Below, one piece after another: positions 50,404 to 60,910 of a DNA stretch of 64,000 nucleotides. The translations under genes and the position numbers were made by a program. The DNA is from Gari tellinella (lineage: Eukaryota; Mollusca; Bivalvia; Cardiida; Psammobiidae): NCBI GenBank assembly GCA_922989275.2, contig OV277871.1, positions 4,712,001 to 4,776,000 on the forward strand, read 5' to 3'. Numbering within the stretch: the first letter of the stretch is position 1; every line of letters begins with the position of its first letter. The notes beneath the pieces are model-generated. The model was not told the origin of the DNA. It ran no database searches and saw nothing but the letters and a program-made list of their open reading frames with translations.

Positions 50404-50578
50404 GTCAGGGATCCATATAAATGGAGTATTTTGAAGACTAAAATCTTTATTTCTGCTCAAAACCCTATGGTGCATAGGAATTTCCATTGGAATTGTTTCG
50501 TTGAGATGATTCTAATGCATAATCTCACTATTGGGTTTGGTTTAAACATAAATAGAAAATGTTGGAAATACAGTGGTA
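50404..50578. mobile_element. Family E MITE, right end replaced
   Basis: 'agggatccatataaatggag' and the E left arm with a decayed hairpin; cut at 'gttggaaa' by the next element. The missing E end is not found beyond it. Confidence 0.65.
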
Positions 50579-51255
50579 AATACGCTATTCCTATCCATTT
50601 ATGCGTTAATCTATGCGTAAGAAACGCATAGTGAACGGTTAACGAACGCTTAACGAATGGTTAACGCCTAACGATCTGAACGCGTTTAAACGCGTTAATA
50701 AACGATTATACCAGAGATGTTGCGATTAGTGCGTCAGTTATCCGTTTCACGCGGAGATTTCGGATATTATTGAATTGTGCGAAGATAATTAAACCATGCA
50801 TTTATGTTGATCATATTGCATAGTATCGTTACCCTGCTATCAAAAGTGGTGCAGATGTAGATTAAAGTATCACACAATTAGTTTAAGAGCTAGCCGCATT
50901 AATCTGTCACCAATCAATTACAACGGGCACTGGCCACCCGCCTGTAACCAATCAATTAGAACAAGTATTGATCACCCGCCGATATATGCCACTCAGCTAT
51001 CGGGGGATTAACAGTGTATTGCCAATTAAAGGTAGCAATGTTATCGGCGATACCACCTAATGTTCTGTAATACACATGTCATAAAGTGGATGTGTAAACC
51101 GCTGAAGCTAAGGGGTCCGTCGGCTAAGTGATGACCCTTTCATCCGGGCTTTTTTAAACGCGTAAAGAAACGGCTAGGAAATGCGTTTAACGAAACGGAT
51201 AATAAACGCGTAAGAAACGCGTAAAGTGGGCAGGAATAGCGTATTTACCACTGTA
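50579..51255. mobile_element. Family I element (TA/CAG ends)
   Basis: TACAGTGGTAAATACGCTAT at the left and GGAATAGCGTATTTACCACT then GTA at the right. Internal GCGTAAGAAACGC / AACGCGTTTAAACGCGTT lines recur near both ends. 677 bp, no coding frame. Confidence 0.85.
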
Positions 51256-52048
51256 TATACACTGTATTCGAATATTTGTCTGCTTTCACAGAATGTTTCA
51301 GTTCCACAGGGGTATGTGTCTCAATTTAAAACAGAGTCTTTTAGACTTACGTGTAACTTTCTCTTACGCACTGGTTTTGAATAAGACTTTGTTTTAGACT
51401 GCGCTTGTTCTTCTGACTCGTCTTTTTAAGCATTTAAATCTTCCTTTTCTGCATTAATTTGTACTGGTGATGGAATATCAGGTAATGATTCTGTTTGATC
51501 TGAGTTGTCCACATGAAGGGGTATATATGAATATGCAGGTTTTTGGCATGTTGTGTCGAAGATCAAGTATTTGAAATGGCAATAACTTTTAACTCTCAAA
51601 TTATAGGGACTTCATGTTTGCTATTTATATTGCTTTAATTAAGAGTAATTTGAATGTGTGTATTTTAAATATGCCAAGTCAAAAGATCAAGGTATCAGAT
51701 GTCAAAATTGTTCACAACCATAACAAATACAAAGTCAAAACATGGAATAGTAGCCATTTTATTATACCACAAACAATGGTAACATGGCCATATTATAAAA
51801 AAAACAACCTATCATGCCTTTCCGAAACCTTCAGTACTTTTAGTAATTTGATTTAAAAAATACATGCCTGTCAATTGAAGTGTGACTATTACTTGCAGCT
51901 AAATGTTAACGAGGATTTTTAAGCAAACATAGATAGTCCAAAACAAATCAGTACCCAGAGAACCTTCATTCCAAATATCAGTTTCCTTGTACAAATATTT
52001 TATGTAATAAGGGTAAATCTCAGAACTTGCGTCTAAACCTTAACCTTG
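51256..52048. other. Gene-free stretch before the LTR element
   Basis: AT-rich. A line 'gaaccttcattccaaatatcagtttcc' is faintly similar to 'gaacctccataccattatcagcttcc' at about 53900 on the other side of the LTR element. No exon recognised. Confidence 0.4.
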
Positions 52049-52108
52049 TGTAGTGATTCTAAGATCTGGGGAATAACTCAATCATAAAGAATGCACTTTT
52101 TCACTTTT
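52049..52108 (-). repeat. 3' LTR remnant, last 60 bp
   Basis: Identical base for base to 53514-53573, indicating a recent insertion or recent deletion. The protease frame runs into it and stops there. Confidence 0.9.
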
Positions 52109-52692
52109 TTCTGTAAGATAATATTACAGTGTGTCATATCAATATGCATTTGTTTAAAATCAAGGACAACTCCATACTCTTTCATAAATGCAGAGCCTAA
52201 TATAAATGGGTGTGAAGTGTGTTGCAAAATATACACATCAATTGTATGTACCTTATTCTTGATTTTAACAGAAACAGCGTCTATACCATAAACCTTAACT
52301 TTCTGGTCATCTGCCAAAACAATGTCCTGTTCAGTATTAGATAAACAGTTTCTGTACTTACATGGGATTGCATCATATAAGTCCTTTGATATTAAATTAA
52401 TGGCACCACCACTGTCAAGTAAAGCTTGAATATTTATATTAACACCTATCTGCACTGGTAAGTACATAAAATTATTGGGCATTGTTACGGTTTGTCCGGC
52501 ACTGCACCGCTGATCACATGTTTTGGCACGAGTTGGTGGTGGGCTACGTTTACGCCTGTTACTGGAACCCTCCCAAGCGGCCGCGCCCTCTGCCAATTGG
52601 GGTTCTCTCGTTTCCCTGGCGATGATAACAATTTGAAGCTGAATGTCCCGTACGTCTGCAAATCTGGCACTTCCTGTCACGTAATGTGACAC
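52078..52692 (-). CDS. Retrotransposon aspartic protease, truncated Pol
   Basis: 204-codon frame. Its last 140 residues form a retropepsin: NINIQALLDSGGAINLIS with the catalytic Asp-Ser-Gly, and a HPFILGSAFMKEYGVVLD line with the usual I-L-G flap-side motif. It overlaps the gag frame by 134 bases in the +1 frame, so expression would need a frameshift or the offset is a mutation. It stops inside the LTR remnant; no reverse transcriptase follows. The N-terminal 45 or so residues are the other-frame reading of the gag end. Confidence 0.85.
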   Translation of the reverse strand: MSHYVTGSARFADVRDIQLQIVIIARETREPQLAEGAAAWEGSSNRRKRSPPPTRAKTCDQRCSAGQTVTMPNNFMYLPVQIGVNINIQALLDSGGAINLISKDLYDAIPCKYRNCLSNTEQDIVLADDQKVKVYGIDAVSVKIKNKVHTIDVYILQHTSHPFILGSAFMKEYGVVLDFKQMHIDMTHCNIILQKKVKKCILYD

Positions 52693-53470
52693 AGTCTATG
52701 GCGGAGTGCCCTTGCTGGTCACAGAGCTGGCACAACGTGTCCAGATTGTGTGGTCCCCCAGTCGAGTTGCAGTGACGTTGTATGTGGTTCAAGCCGCCAC
52801 AGTGGAAACACGCGGCTCGTGGATTGAACCTGGAACCTTGATTAGAACCAGTGGTGTTCATGGCTTGGACTTGTTGTGAAAGTTCATCAACATTCTGCTC
52901 TAGGATCGAACCCACTGGTAAGGGCGATGCAAATGAAGGCACGGCCTGTGATGTACAGTGAGACCTATAGCCATAGGCCTCACCAATTTTTGCGGCATTT
53001 AAAGCTGCGGCAGAAGTTGTTGGATTACCGGCTCGCACATAAAAGGCCAGTTCTCTGGGTAGACACTCGATAAATTTCAACATAATGTCCATATCTGATT
53101 TCCCCAACTTTCGTCCGAAATCACATATCTTACTGTAATGAGTCTCCAGTTTGTCAGTTACAGTAAGACACACTGACTGAAAGTTCTCAGTGTAGGATAA
53201 TAACTTTGCCGTATTATTTACCATATACTGTGTCTGAAACGCAGTTTGCACATTATCCCATGATCTTTTTACATCATCTGGTAGCGACGAAAACCAGATT
53301 TTGGCAGGCCCACTCAGGTGTAATTGAAACGCCGCCACTTTCCTTGTATTGTTATTTTTGATATTTTGAAATGAGCAATATGCATTAAAATCGTCCAAAA
53401 ATTGCTGTGCATCTTCACTTGTGTATCCATTGTATTTATTGATAGAAAGTCTTGAATTTAGATCAGACAT
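52559..53470 (-). CDS. Retrotransposon Gag with three zinc knuckles
   Basis: 303 residues. The N-terminal half has the capsid-like helices seen in retrotransposon Gag (YTSEDAQQFLDDFNAYCSF, LHLSGPAKIWFSSLP, TAFQTQYMV). The C-terminal part has three zinc knuckles, CFHCGGLNHIQRHC, CQLCDQQGHSAIDC and CQICRRTGHSASNC, at about residues 222-286, then a Gly/Arg-rich tail. Its role is to package the element RNA in a particle. It starts 43 bases after the LTR and has no internal stop. Confidence 0.92.
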   Translation of the reverse strand: MSDLNSRLSINKYNGYTSEDAQQFLDDFNAYCSFQNIKNNNTRKVAAFQLHLSGPAKIWFSSLPDDVKRSWDNVQTAFQTQYMVNNTAKLLSYTENFQSVCLTVTDKLETHYSKICDFGRKLGKSDMDIMLKFIECLPRELAFYVRAGNPTTSAAALNAAKIGEAYGYRSHCTSQAVPSFASPLPVGSILEQNVDELSQQVQAMNTTGSNQGSRFNPRAACFHCGGLNHIQRHCNSTGGPHNLDTLCQLCDQQGHSAIDCVTLRDRKCQICRRTGHSASNCYHRQGNERTPIGRGRGRLGGFQ

Positions 53471-53500
53471 TTTGATCTGAAAGTATAGTTAGTATCGTTT

Positions 53501-53513
53501 GGATTCTCTACCA
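53501..53513 (-). other. Primer-binding site
   Basis: TGGTAGAGAATCC starts directly after the LTR end CA. TGG pairs with the CCA tail of a tRNA primer. The tRNA is not identified. Confidence 0.65.
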
Positions 53514-53790
53514 TGTAGTGATTCTAAGATCTGGGGAATAACTCAATCATAAAGAATGCACTTTTTCACTTTTAATCAATATCTTTAATCTTCTTTAATA
53601 ATGAATGATTTTAGATGTTGTTTTGTCTAAAGGTTGTAAACTACTCCACTCTCTTACTCTCTCCCATACGCTGCGCAGTTTAGCTAGGGGTTGGACTAAG
53701 GGTCAGTCCCTCGTGATATGATTGGTCGAAGCACATCAAAGAGACTGACCATCAGTGAGCCATTACTCAATGGGCAGCATGCCCATTACA
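53514..53790 (-). repeat. 5' LTR
   Basis: 277 bp with short inverted ends TGTA..TACA. Next to it lies the direct repeat CTTG. Confidence 0.85.
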
Positions 53791-53794
53791 CTTG

Positions 53795-54580
53795 ACATTT
53801 CGGTAAAAATAATAATTCGAAACCATGTCAAAATGTGGTACAATTTTCAAATTATTTTTTGTTAGAACTAGCCACTAAATTCATGTTCACCTCATAGGGA
53901 ACCTCCATACCATTATCAGCTTCCTAGTGCAACTAGTACATGTAATACTAGTGAGTAACGCTGCGTTTGGTCAAGATACTTCACAATCATTTCGATACTT
54001 CGTTTAGTTTAAACATACTTTATTTCCAAAGAAATTTACAAACACTCATTCTTCATTAAACATAAACATAAAGGAAAAAGGGTTAGATCACAAGTTCTAA
54101 CAACATTGAATAACACCTTCCCCATGTAAAGAAAACGTTCATATGCAAGATGGTACTATTAGACAAGTTAGTATTTATAAGATATGGAAATAGATTAAAT
54201 AGTATACAGCAGATGATTGTGATATTGGTATTCAACCAATTTATGAGTTAGTTGTGTAATGGTTCCTTTATTAATTTATTGGATTGATGTCATACTTCGT
54301 GAGTCAGTTTGCCTTAAATCTAACTTTGAAACAATAGTGCAGATCACAGTTTACAGGCAGACAATGATATCAAGTAATAGCGCTAAGTTTTGAGATGATG
54401 TGTATATACATCAAAGATGTCTGAAATGTGAAAAAAGCATTTCGCAAATTTTGCTAGAAACCAGGTTCTGGCTTTCAACTGCCGGATTTATTATGACGGT
54501 GAAATGGTTAAAATGGCCCAGAAAAGTCATCAGAGACTCGTCGGCTTGCCTGGGCATGCACTATTTACAATGCAATTTGC
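53795..54580. other. Gene-free stretch
   Basis: AT-rich and mostly unique; a decayed family C arm near 54300-54500 ('ccttaaatctaactttgaaa', 'gacggtgaaatggttaaa'). Confidence 0.4.
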
Positions 54581-54582
54581 CT

Positions 54583-55077
54583 GAATCTAAAGTTATAAAG
54601 CGATTGAGTTGAGCTTGAGATCATTCTCAAGCATTTGATTGGTCAGATTCGAGATTTTGCTCATGTAGTAGCCCAGGTTTTGGACTTACGTGAAGTGGTT
54701 TTTATAGTCTGGCCTCTTCACGTCTTCCAAGCTCATAAATAAGTACAAATTGGAAATATCTTTTGAAATGTTTTAATTTTAATAGAGATAACAAATTTAT
54801 TCAGATGATGTGTCAATTTAAATAACCTAATGATGAAAATACGACTAATGTTGGAAATAAACTAAACAGATCTACAAATTTAAACTAAATTATGAATTAT
54901 CTTTTTAAAACATGAATAATGTAGTCGGCGCTACCCAGAAGGGTAAAGCTTGACTAGAAGCGTTGAGACAGGGATGTGTCGTGCTTCCCAGAAAGAACTT
55001 TTGATCAAATCTGACCAATCAAATGCTTTACAACGATCTCAGGATCAACTCAAACGCTTTATAACTTTGGACCCTGG
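54583..55077. mobile_element. Foldback element with 'caatcaaatgctt' arms
   Basis: 'agttataaagcgattgagtt' and 'tcaagcatttgattggtcag' on the left, 'ctgaccaatcaaatgcttta' and 'caaacgctttataactttgg' on the right, around an AT-rich middle of about 0.35 kb. A shorter relative lies at 59595-59740. Confidence 0.75.
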
Positions 55078-55538
55078 CCTCCTCGTGGATAACTGACCGA
55101 AGCGATTGAGGCGATCCCTCTATTTTAACTGTTTGACACTCACATTAATGATTTAATCAAAATGCCTAAAATTCCAACTATTAGATATTAAAGCAAAAGA
55201 CACATTTTAAAGCACACGAAATTATTGAAATTAATGTGTTAGACGGGTTAAGACGTCTTAATGACAATGAAAGGGTTAAAGGTTGCCGCGGAGGACACTT
55301 GATAAGATCGGACCAAAACCGGCACTCTACGTACAACGATCGGCCATTCTCGGCAACTTTCGGCACATTTCGAACCGTGATATTTAGCGATGTTCGGAAC
55401 CGACCGACAGTTTACAAGAATGGCCGATTGCTCCCAGAATAGTACCGATATTGACAGACACTGGCTCCATCTCAATAGGGGCCCTCAACCTTAAGATAAG
55501 ATAAGAGGTATCGCTATACCTATTTGTGTGTTTTCCTT

Positions 55539-55979
55539 TTAAAGGGACTCGCAACCAGATGGTGTACTTGTCAAAATAAAATAAAATACTCAAATAAAAG
55601 CAAATTTGTGGCATTATTTTGCTTCTGACATAAAAAAAATCACCGAATCTTAGTTTTTATAGATATTTTCCATCATTTTTCTATAGCGTTAGTAGACGGT
55701 ATAGTTGTTGATGTTGCTTCTCTACACGGGCTCAGACATAAACCCGAGCCGAATAATGTACTATCAATCGCTACGAGTGAAGTACGTTAATTCGCTACCA
55801 TATAGATTGAGAGCGCCAGTACCCGCGTGGGTAAAAGCGTCTCATTTTTTTCATGTTTGTCTCCGCATGGGGGGTCACGGGTTCGAATCCCACCAGAGCT
55901 TCTTCTTTTTTCTTTTTTTGAAATGCATTTTTTAACAGAATTGATTATCCTAAACTAAATCTTACCCATTTATATAAGG
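55539..55979 (+). mobile_element. Family T element, 3' end missing
   Basis: TTAAAGGGACTCGCAACCAG onward, similar to the other T copies but with a diverged core: A-box-like TGGGTAAAAGCG (55828-55839) and intact B box GGTTCGAATCC (55880-55890). It breaks at 'cccatttatataag'. A T right end that could complete it is at 58391-58457. Confidence 0.8.
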
Positions 55980-56055
55980 TATCTCAGTATAATTGATGTT
56001 AATCTAGTTTTCTTTGACAGTATTCTGCATTCTTTACTGTCTGTAACCTGCTAAT

Positions 56056-56560
56056 GTTGGTGCGTGCAGCACGATTGCATTACAGGAAGCTATATCAGGA
56101 TCTTTTTGCGGTGTTGTAAGGCTGTACTCGCCAGATGGCTGTTGTTTAAAATAAACTTTAATATGCTCTCATTTTTTCATGTAAACTTTACTAAGTACAC
56201 TTTGAAAAAGATCTACAGTTATTTCTGGACACATTGTTGGTGCGTGCAGCATGATTGCATTGCAGGAAGCTCTATCAGGATCTTTTTGTGGTGTTGTCGG
56301 GCTGTACTCGCCAGATGGCTGTTGTTTAAATTAAACTTTAATATGCTCTCATTTTTTCATGTAAACTTTACTAAGTACACTTTGAAAAAGATCTACAGTT
56401 ATTTCTGGACACATTGTTGGTGCGTGCAGCACGATTGCATTGCAGGAAGCTCTATCAGGATCTTTTTGTGGTGTTGTCGGGCTGTACTCGCCAGATGGCT
56501 GTCGTTTAAATTAAACTTTAATATGCTCTCATTTTCTCACGTAAACTGGAATTAGAAGTG
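56056..56560. repeat. 180-bp tandem repeat, 2.8 units
   Basis: Units begin at 56056, 56236 and 56416 ('gttggtgcgtgcagcacgat') and are nearly identical. As 180 is divisible by three, the array makes a 163-codon open frame of repeating 60 residues, which I do not take as a gene. Diverged pieces recur at 57180-57260 and 57330-57370. Confidence 0.92.
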
Positions 56561-58290
56561 GTAGCCGCCTGCTGCCTATCCCAGCTACTGGGAATACCAG
56601 CAGCAGTTGAAAATTAAAATCAGGATCAAGTCAAGTCAAGTCAACGTTACTAAGTACACTTCGAAATAGATCTACATAACTATTAAAATGTTTCTTTTTC
56701 CCTTTTTTTTTTCTATAGCTGTTGCATAGATCTATATCATTCTCTTAGTAGAGGACTTGTAATTGTGTGTAAATTTTCAACTTGCATTAAGCTGCAGGTT
56801 TTCTACAGTAGGCACTGACGTCACAAGGATTTCCCCAAGAATGTTAGCGGAATTCCCTATGTTGTCACTTTTGACGTCATTCGTTACGTAATTACTTTTC
56901 TGTCGATGGATCTCACAGGTGCTTGGCGCGGTTTTGAAGTCTGGCTGCAGATATCGGAAATTAAACGTTTCTTATAGGTAGCCGGGGTTCTGGATTCTGT
57001 CGAGCACTTTTGATAGATATATAATGTTGGTTAACAGATTTAATTTGAACTATTTTATTTTGACCTATTAGATGTTGTTTGATAGATCTAATTTGATCTA
57101 TCTATCAGATCGGCGCCATATGACCATTTCATGTGTCGCGGTGCCGTAAAACCCAACTCAATCAATCTATCTATCAGAATCCTTTTGCGATGATATCGGG
57201 CTGCACTCGTTAACCGGCTGTCGTTTAAGATACTCTCATTTTCTCACGAAAACTTTTAATTAAATCGCCAAGATCAACGGCTGAGCCGGCGAACATGACA
57301 CTTGAATCTATAAGATACGGGTATCTCTGGACACATTGTTGGTGTGTGCAGCGCGATGATATTGCAGGGGGTATAAGTTCATCGCGTCAGGTTTAAATGT
57401 AATTATAGGGTTTGCGTCCCTTGGACCATAAATCAATTCTACTGACAGTTGTGACGTTATCTATTGCGAAGATCTCTCATTATGATAATAGAATAAATGG
57501 CTACTGTATATAATGCTTTTCATGAATTGTCATGCATTTGTTATGTCATGCATTTGTTCAGATGTTACTAGTTCTATATATTACTGAATTTGTTGTTGAT
57601 ACGTTGTCAGAACTATAGCTTTTATGTGGGTAGAAAAGTATGCCATAGAACTATACGTTGTGCGTTCTGTTTGGTCGTTTTATAAGTTATAAAGTTACAC
57701 AAGGCTAAGTTTATATAAATAAATAGCCTACATATACACCTTCTCCGCTACAAAAACAAAACTTGTTTCCAGAGGATTCATAGTAGAGGTTCTAGATTGA
57801 TGGACACAGTTTCAAGAGATAATGGAAATTTGCTCTTGGAAAAAGTTGATAAATCAAGAACGAAGTTTAGAGCTTTTGAGTTTATATTTCATTGATTACT
57901 TTAAGAGCATTGAAATAATAACAGTCTATGACTATACAAAAAGCATTTATGATAAATAACAATTCATTTGTACTTATACTTGCATTGTAAATGAGAACAG
58001 TTTCAGTATAAGATCTAGATCTAGTCACCATACAGCTTCTCTTTCAAAATATTTATTACAATAACAATTTAAAAAAGTACTGCAGCTTTGTAACTTAAGG
58101 TAGATTTTAGTGTTTGGTAAACAGAGTAACCAAAGATCAGACAGAGTCTCCATAGAAGGAACTGTCTGACCCTAGTCTGAACTGTTTGCAGATGACTTGT
58201 ATCAGTCTGCAGTCTAATTATTTTTAGAACAAACTTTTTCAGGGTGGCTAGATCGCTGAAAATTTATATGTACGCATTGAAAACTAGCTT
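56561..58290. other. Gene-free stretch
   Basis: Contains 'ggtgccgtaaaacccaact' (about 57140), a SINE-tail-like line, a 'caagtcaagtcaagtcaacg' run (about 56627) and otherwise unique AT-rich DNA. No exon with a recognisable product. Confidence 0.4.
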
Positions 58291-58390
58291 GAATGATATA
58301 GATTATTTCTGTTGATCAATGTCATCTTGATGAATGTATTGAATGTGTTACCTCATGGACTTGTTAGTCTAAAGGTGGAAATAAAATATT

Positions 58391-58457
58391 ATAAGCATTT
58401 GACATATATTTACAAATTAATATTTTTAATGCTAAATCCGGTTGCGAGCCTCTTTAA
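58391..58457 (+). mobile_element. Family T right end
   Basis: 'taagcatttgacatatattt' to 'ccggttgcgagcctctttaa' matches the last 65 bp of the T elements at 46057 and 48512. Confidence 0.8.
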
Positions 58458-58497
58458 GTATTTTACGATTCAGTTCTATCTCCCAATTCAGTCTGAG

Positions 58498-58717
58498 TAA
58501 CCCATTCACTAACTGTCGTACCCCGCGTGCAATAGTTATTTGCAAACAGTTTGGAAACGCAGCACAAAGCGGAAGGCGGAGTCCGGTCAGGATCCAAACT
58601 GTTTGACACTCATTTCAATATTTCGTCAAAATACCGGTACCTAAAATTTGAATTCGAGAAATAAATGCAGACGATAATTGGTTTAAATTGATGCCGTCAT
58701 TGTTGTGAATGGGTTAA
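58498..58717. mobile_element. Family C MITE
   Basis: 'gtaacccattcactaactgt' to GTTGTGAATGGGTTAA; the hairpin centre is replaced by 'cacaaagcggaaggcggag'. Confidence 0.75.
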
Positions 58718-58815
58718 ATGGGTTATTCCCAACTCTACATAGGTTTTAATATTATGAGTTATTAATGTAGATTTTTATATTGTTTTTAAGAAAATATTTC
58801 AGAAATAGATAAAAG

Positions 58816-59274
58816 TTAACCCTTTCACTCCCAATGACGCACTAAAACGCGTTTGCAAACAGTTTGGGACCTAATGAGATACCGCGTAACGCTGCGTCTG
58901 ATCATGACCAAAACTGTTTGACACTCGTTTCGAAATTTCGTCAATTATATTGCCATAACTCTTTGAACCCTAGTCCCGCAAATAGGCGTGCTTTACAAAC
59001 AGTCTCACAGTGTACATGTGAATAGTACACATGTTCTATATATGCAAACAGTAAAGACCCAGATCAGAGGGCTCCGAAATAGGGTCTTCACTGTTTGTCA
59101 TAATGCCAAACATTGACAAACAACCCTTAAAAGTCAGAAATGGACTAGACTAAAATGGAAACTGGAATTGTCCATTTAAAGTTTCAGGGAGGAAAGAGTT
59201 AAATATAATTTTGCAACGATATTGGAGACAGCAATACCAGTGAAGCAGACGACACTATGGCGGCGAAGGGGTAA
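58816..59274. mobile_element. Family C MITE carrying a family B MITE
   Basis: TTAACCCTTTCACTCCCAAT with hairpin arms 'gagataccgcgtaacgctgc', then a complete B copy (58956-59202), then the C right arm 'gcaacgatattggagacagc' ending GGCGGCGAAGGGGTAAA. Confidence 0.82.
58956..59202. mobile_element. Family B MITE nested in C
   Basis: TAACTCTTTGAACCCTAGTC to GGAGGAAAGAGTTAA. The second hairpin arm is shortened. Confidence 0.88.
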
Positions 59275-59389
59275 AATACTCTGGACAAATTAGATCATGA
59301 AAAGGTTATTAAACAAACAGCGGAGACTCTGATCAGGGCATTTGAACAATGTTTGCATCAGATAATCTAATTTCGCATGTATCGTGCAG

Positions 59390-59740
59390 GGGTTCCTTCT
59401 TAGGAAACGTTGTGCGACAAAAACGGCCGTACGTCAAAACTTTAAAAAACGTATAATTTCTAATTTCTACATCTGATCCTGATCTTGTTTTCAATGCGAT
59501 TCTAAAGAGATGTCACAAGACAAGATTAGATAGAGAAATTAATAAAATTTAAAATTTAAAAGTTATGATTCTGACAATATTTGTCGTACGACGTTTCGTA
59601 AGACGCGCTCCTGGTTCTCAAGCATTTGATTGGTCAGATTTGAGTTTTTACTTAGCAAAAGCGCAAATTTAACCAATCAAATGCTTGCTGAGAACGACCT
59701 CAGACTCAATTCAAAAGCTTTATAACATTGGCCCCAGAAG
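59390..59740. repeat. Family G MITE and foldback piece
   Basis: 59390-59615: 'aggaaacgttgtgcgacaaa' to 'tttgtcgtacgacgtttcgt', family G. 59595-59740: inverted 'tcaagcatttgattggtcag' / 'aaccaatcaaatgcttgctg', a short relative of 54583-55077. Confidence 0.75.
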
Positions 59741-59884
59741 AACGAACATTTTGTTGAACTCTATAGTTATATAGCAGTGGAGAAGATGTTATTCTTTCCG
59801 GTTTACACGAAACGGAACAGAGTCGCCATTCACTGAAATCTAGTAAATGACCATTTCTTAAAAGTTCTCTTTTAAATTCGAGTG

Positions 59885-59955
59885 ACAAATAGTTTGGAGC
59901 CTGATCAGACGCCGGGTTACCCGGCGTATGATCTGGCTCCAAACTGTTTGCAACG
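59885..59955. repeat. Family C-type hairpin
   Basis: 'aatagtttggagcctgatc' and 'gatctggctccaaactg' around GACGCCGGGTTACCCGGCGT. It has the same GGG/CCC stem variant as 35703. Confidence 0.8.
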
Positions 59956-60376
59956 GACATGCATGTACACGTAATTGTTTCAGCATAAGCGCGTTTATTA
60001 GGAACAAATAACAGCTTCTCCACTGCATCACATATCTATGAAACCTTCCCCGATTTTGGTCAAGAAATCATATAGATAGATAGATAGATATGATTTTATT
60101 CTTCCTTCAGACTAACAAGTCCATGAGGCATGTAATACATGTTGTAAACAAGCATAGGCATGTAATACATAAACAAACAAACAGTTATGACAATAAAGAT
60201 GCATTTAGCGGAGAAGATGTAAGTAAAGACAAAATTAAAATTATGATTTCAGTGATACTTTAATCAGAATTGATATCATTATCACCATTATCATAACTTA
60301 GTTTTCTTAAATCAAATATCTATTATATATATATCTCCAGCACTTTTTTTCCTTTTTCCTGTTTTGTTTTAGTATA

Positions 60377-60544
60377 TACAGCGGAAACCCGATACCTGGA
60401 ACTCGATTAAATCCGACCTTACCTGTATTTAGCCTAAGTCGAACATACCCGTATTTCAAAGTTAAAACTTGACTAAGCCATAGGAAATATAGGTATGTTC
60501 GAAGTAACACGAGTTCGAAGTACATGTATCGAGTTTCGACTGTA
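60377..60544. mobile_element. Family H-like MITE
   Basis: TACAGCGGAAACCCGATACC to GTATCGAGTTTCGACTGTA, with 'cgaacatacccgtatttc' and 'ggtatgttcgaagt' inside. Confidence 0.75.
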
Positions 60545-60720
60545 TACACACAAAACTTATGTTCGACTTGTATTTTAGACTAAAACATTTAAAATGTATT
60601 GTAAGGTGTAGAGTGGGATGGATCTCCGACCAACATACACCTATTCACGGAGATAAAAAAAAATATTGAACTGAAAAAAAAATCATATAAACAAAGGCAT
60701 CTGTATTTTTTCTTCAAACT

Positions 60721-60726
60721 TTTATT
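60721..60726 (-). promoter_or_regulatory. Possible AATAAA poly(A) signal
   Basis: Minus-strand AATAAA about 85 bases past the stop codon at 60811. Confidence 0.55.
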
Positions 60727-60810
60727 TCTGAATATCAGTTCAGTGGAGTTGAGTTATCAGTGTCACCAACTCTGTCACTATCCCTCCACTGTGGACAAAC
60801 ACCCGTTCCG

Positions 60811-60910
60811 TCATTTCTTCGGTGCCTTGTAACTTGGATGGTTTGGGTTAAGCTGGTTTGCGTGATTGTTCGCATCGCTCTTAGTCCCCTTAAAGCTACT
60901 ATCATAACCC
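60811..60910 (-). CDS. Paralogue 1, exon 2
   Basis: One base completing Lys37, 32 codons and TGA. Acceptor TTTTCTGCAG|G. A family K element starts 22 bases upstream of the acceptor. Confidence 0.9.

Larger units (their letters stand above)
52049..53790 (-). mobile_element. Internally deleted LTR retrotransposon
   Basis: Reads on the minus strand. A full 277-bp LTR (53514-53790) starts TGTAATGG and ends CACTACA. A primer-binding site TGG follows at once, then gag, protease, and finally the last 60 bp of an LTR (52049-52108), identical to the other. Four-base repeats CTTG flank the element (52045-52048 and 53791-53794). Reverse transcriptase, RNase H, integrase and most of the 3' LTR are missing. 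Gag with three CCHC knuckles and an aspartic protease fits a Ty3/gypsy-like or related element; without pol the family stays open. Confidence 0.9.

Noticed and set aside
51614..51856. 80-codon plus-strand frame as a small gene
   Set aside because: AT-driven composition, no motif, no splice context and no resemblance to a known family.
56064..56555. 163-codon open frame read as a protein
   Set aside because: It is entirely the 180-bp tandem repeat, whose period is a multiple of three; the residues simply repeat and match no family I know.
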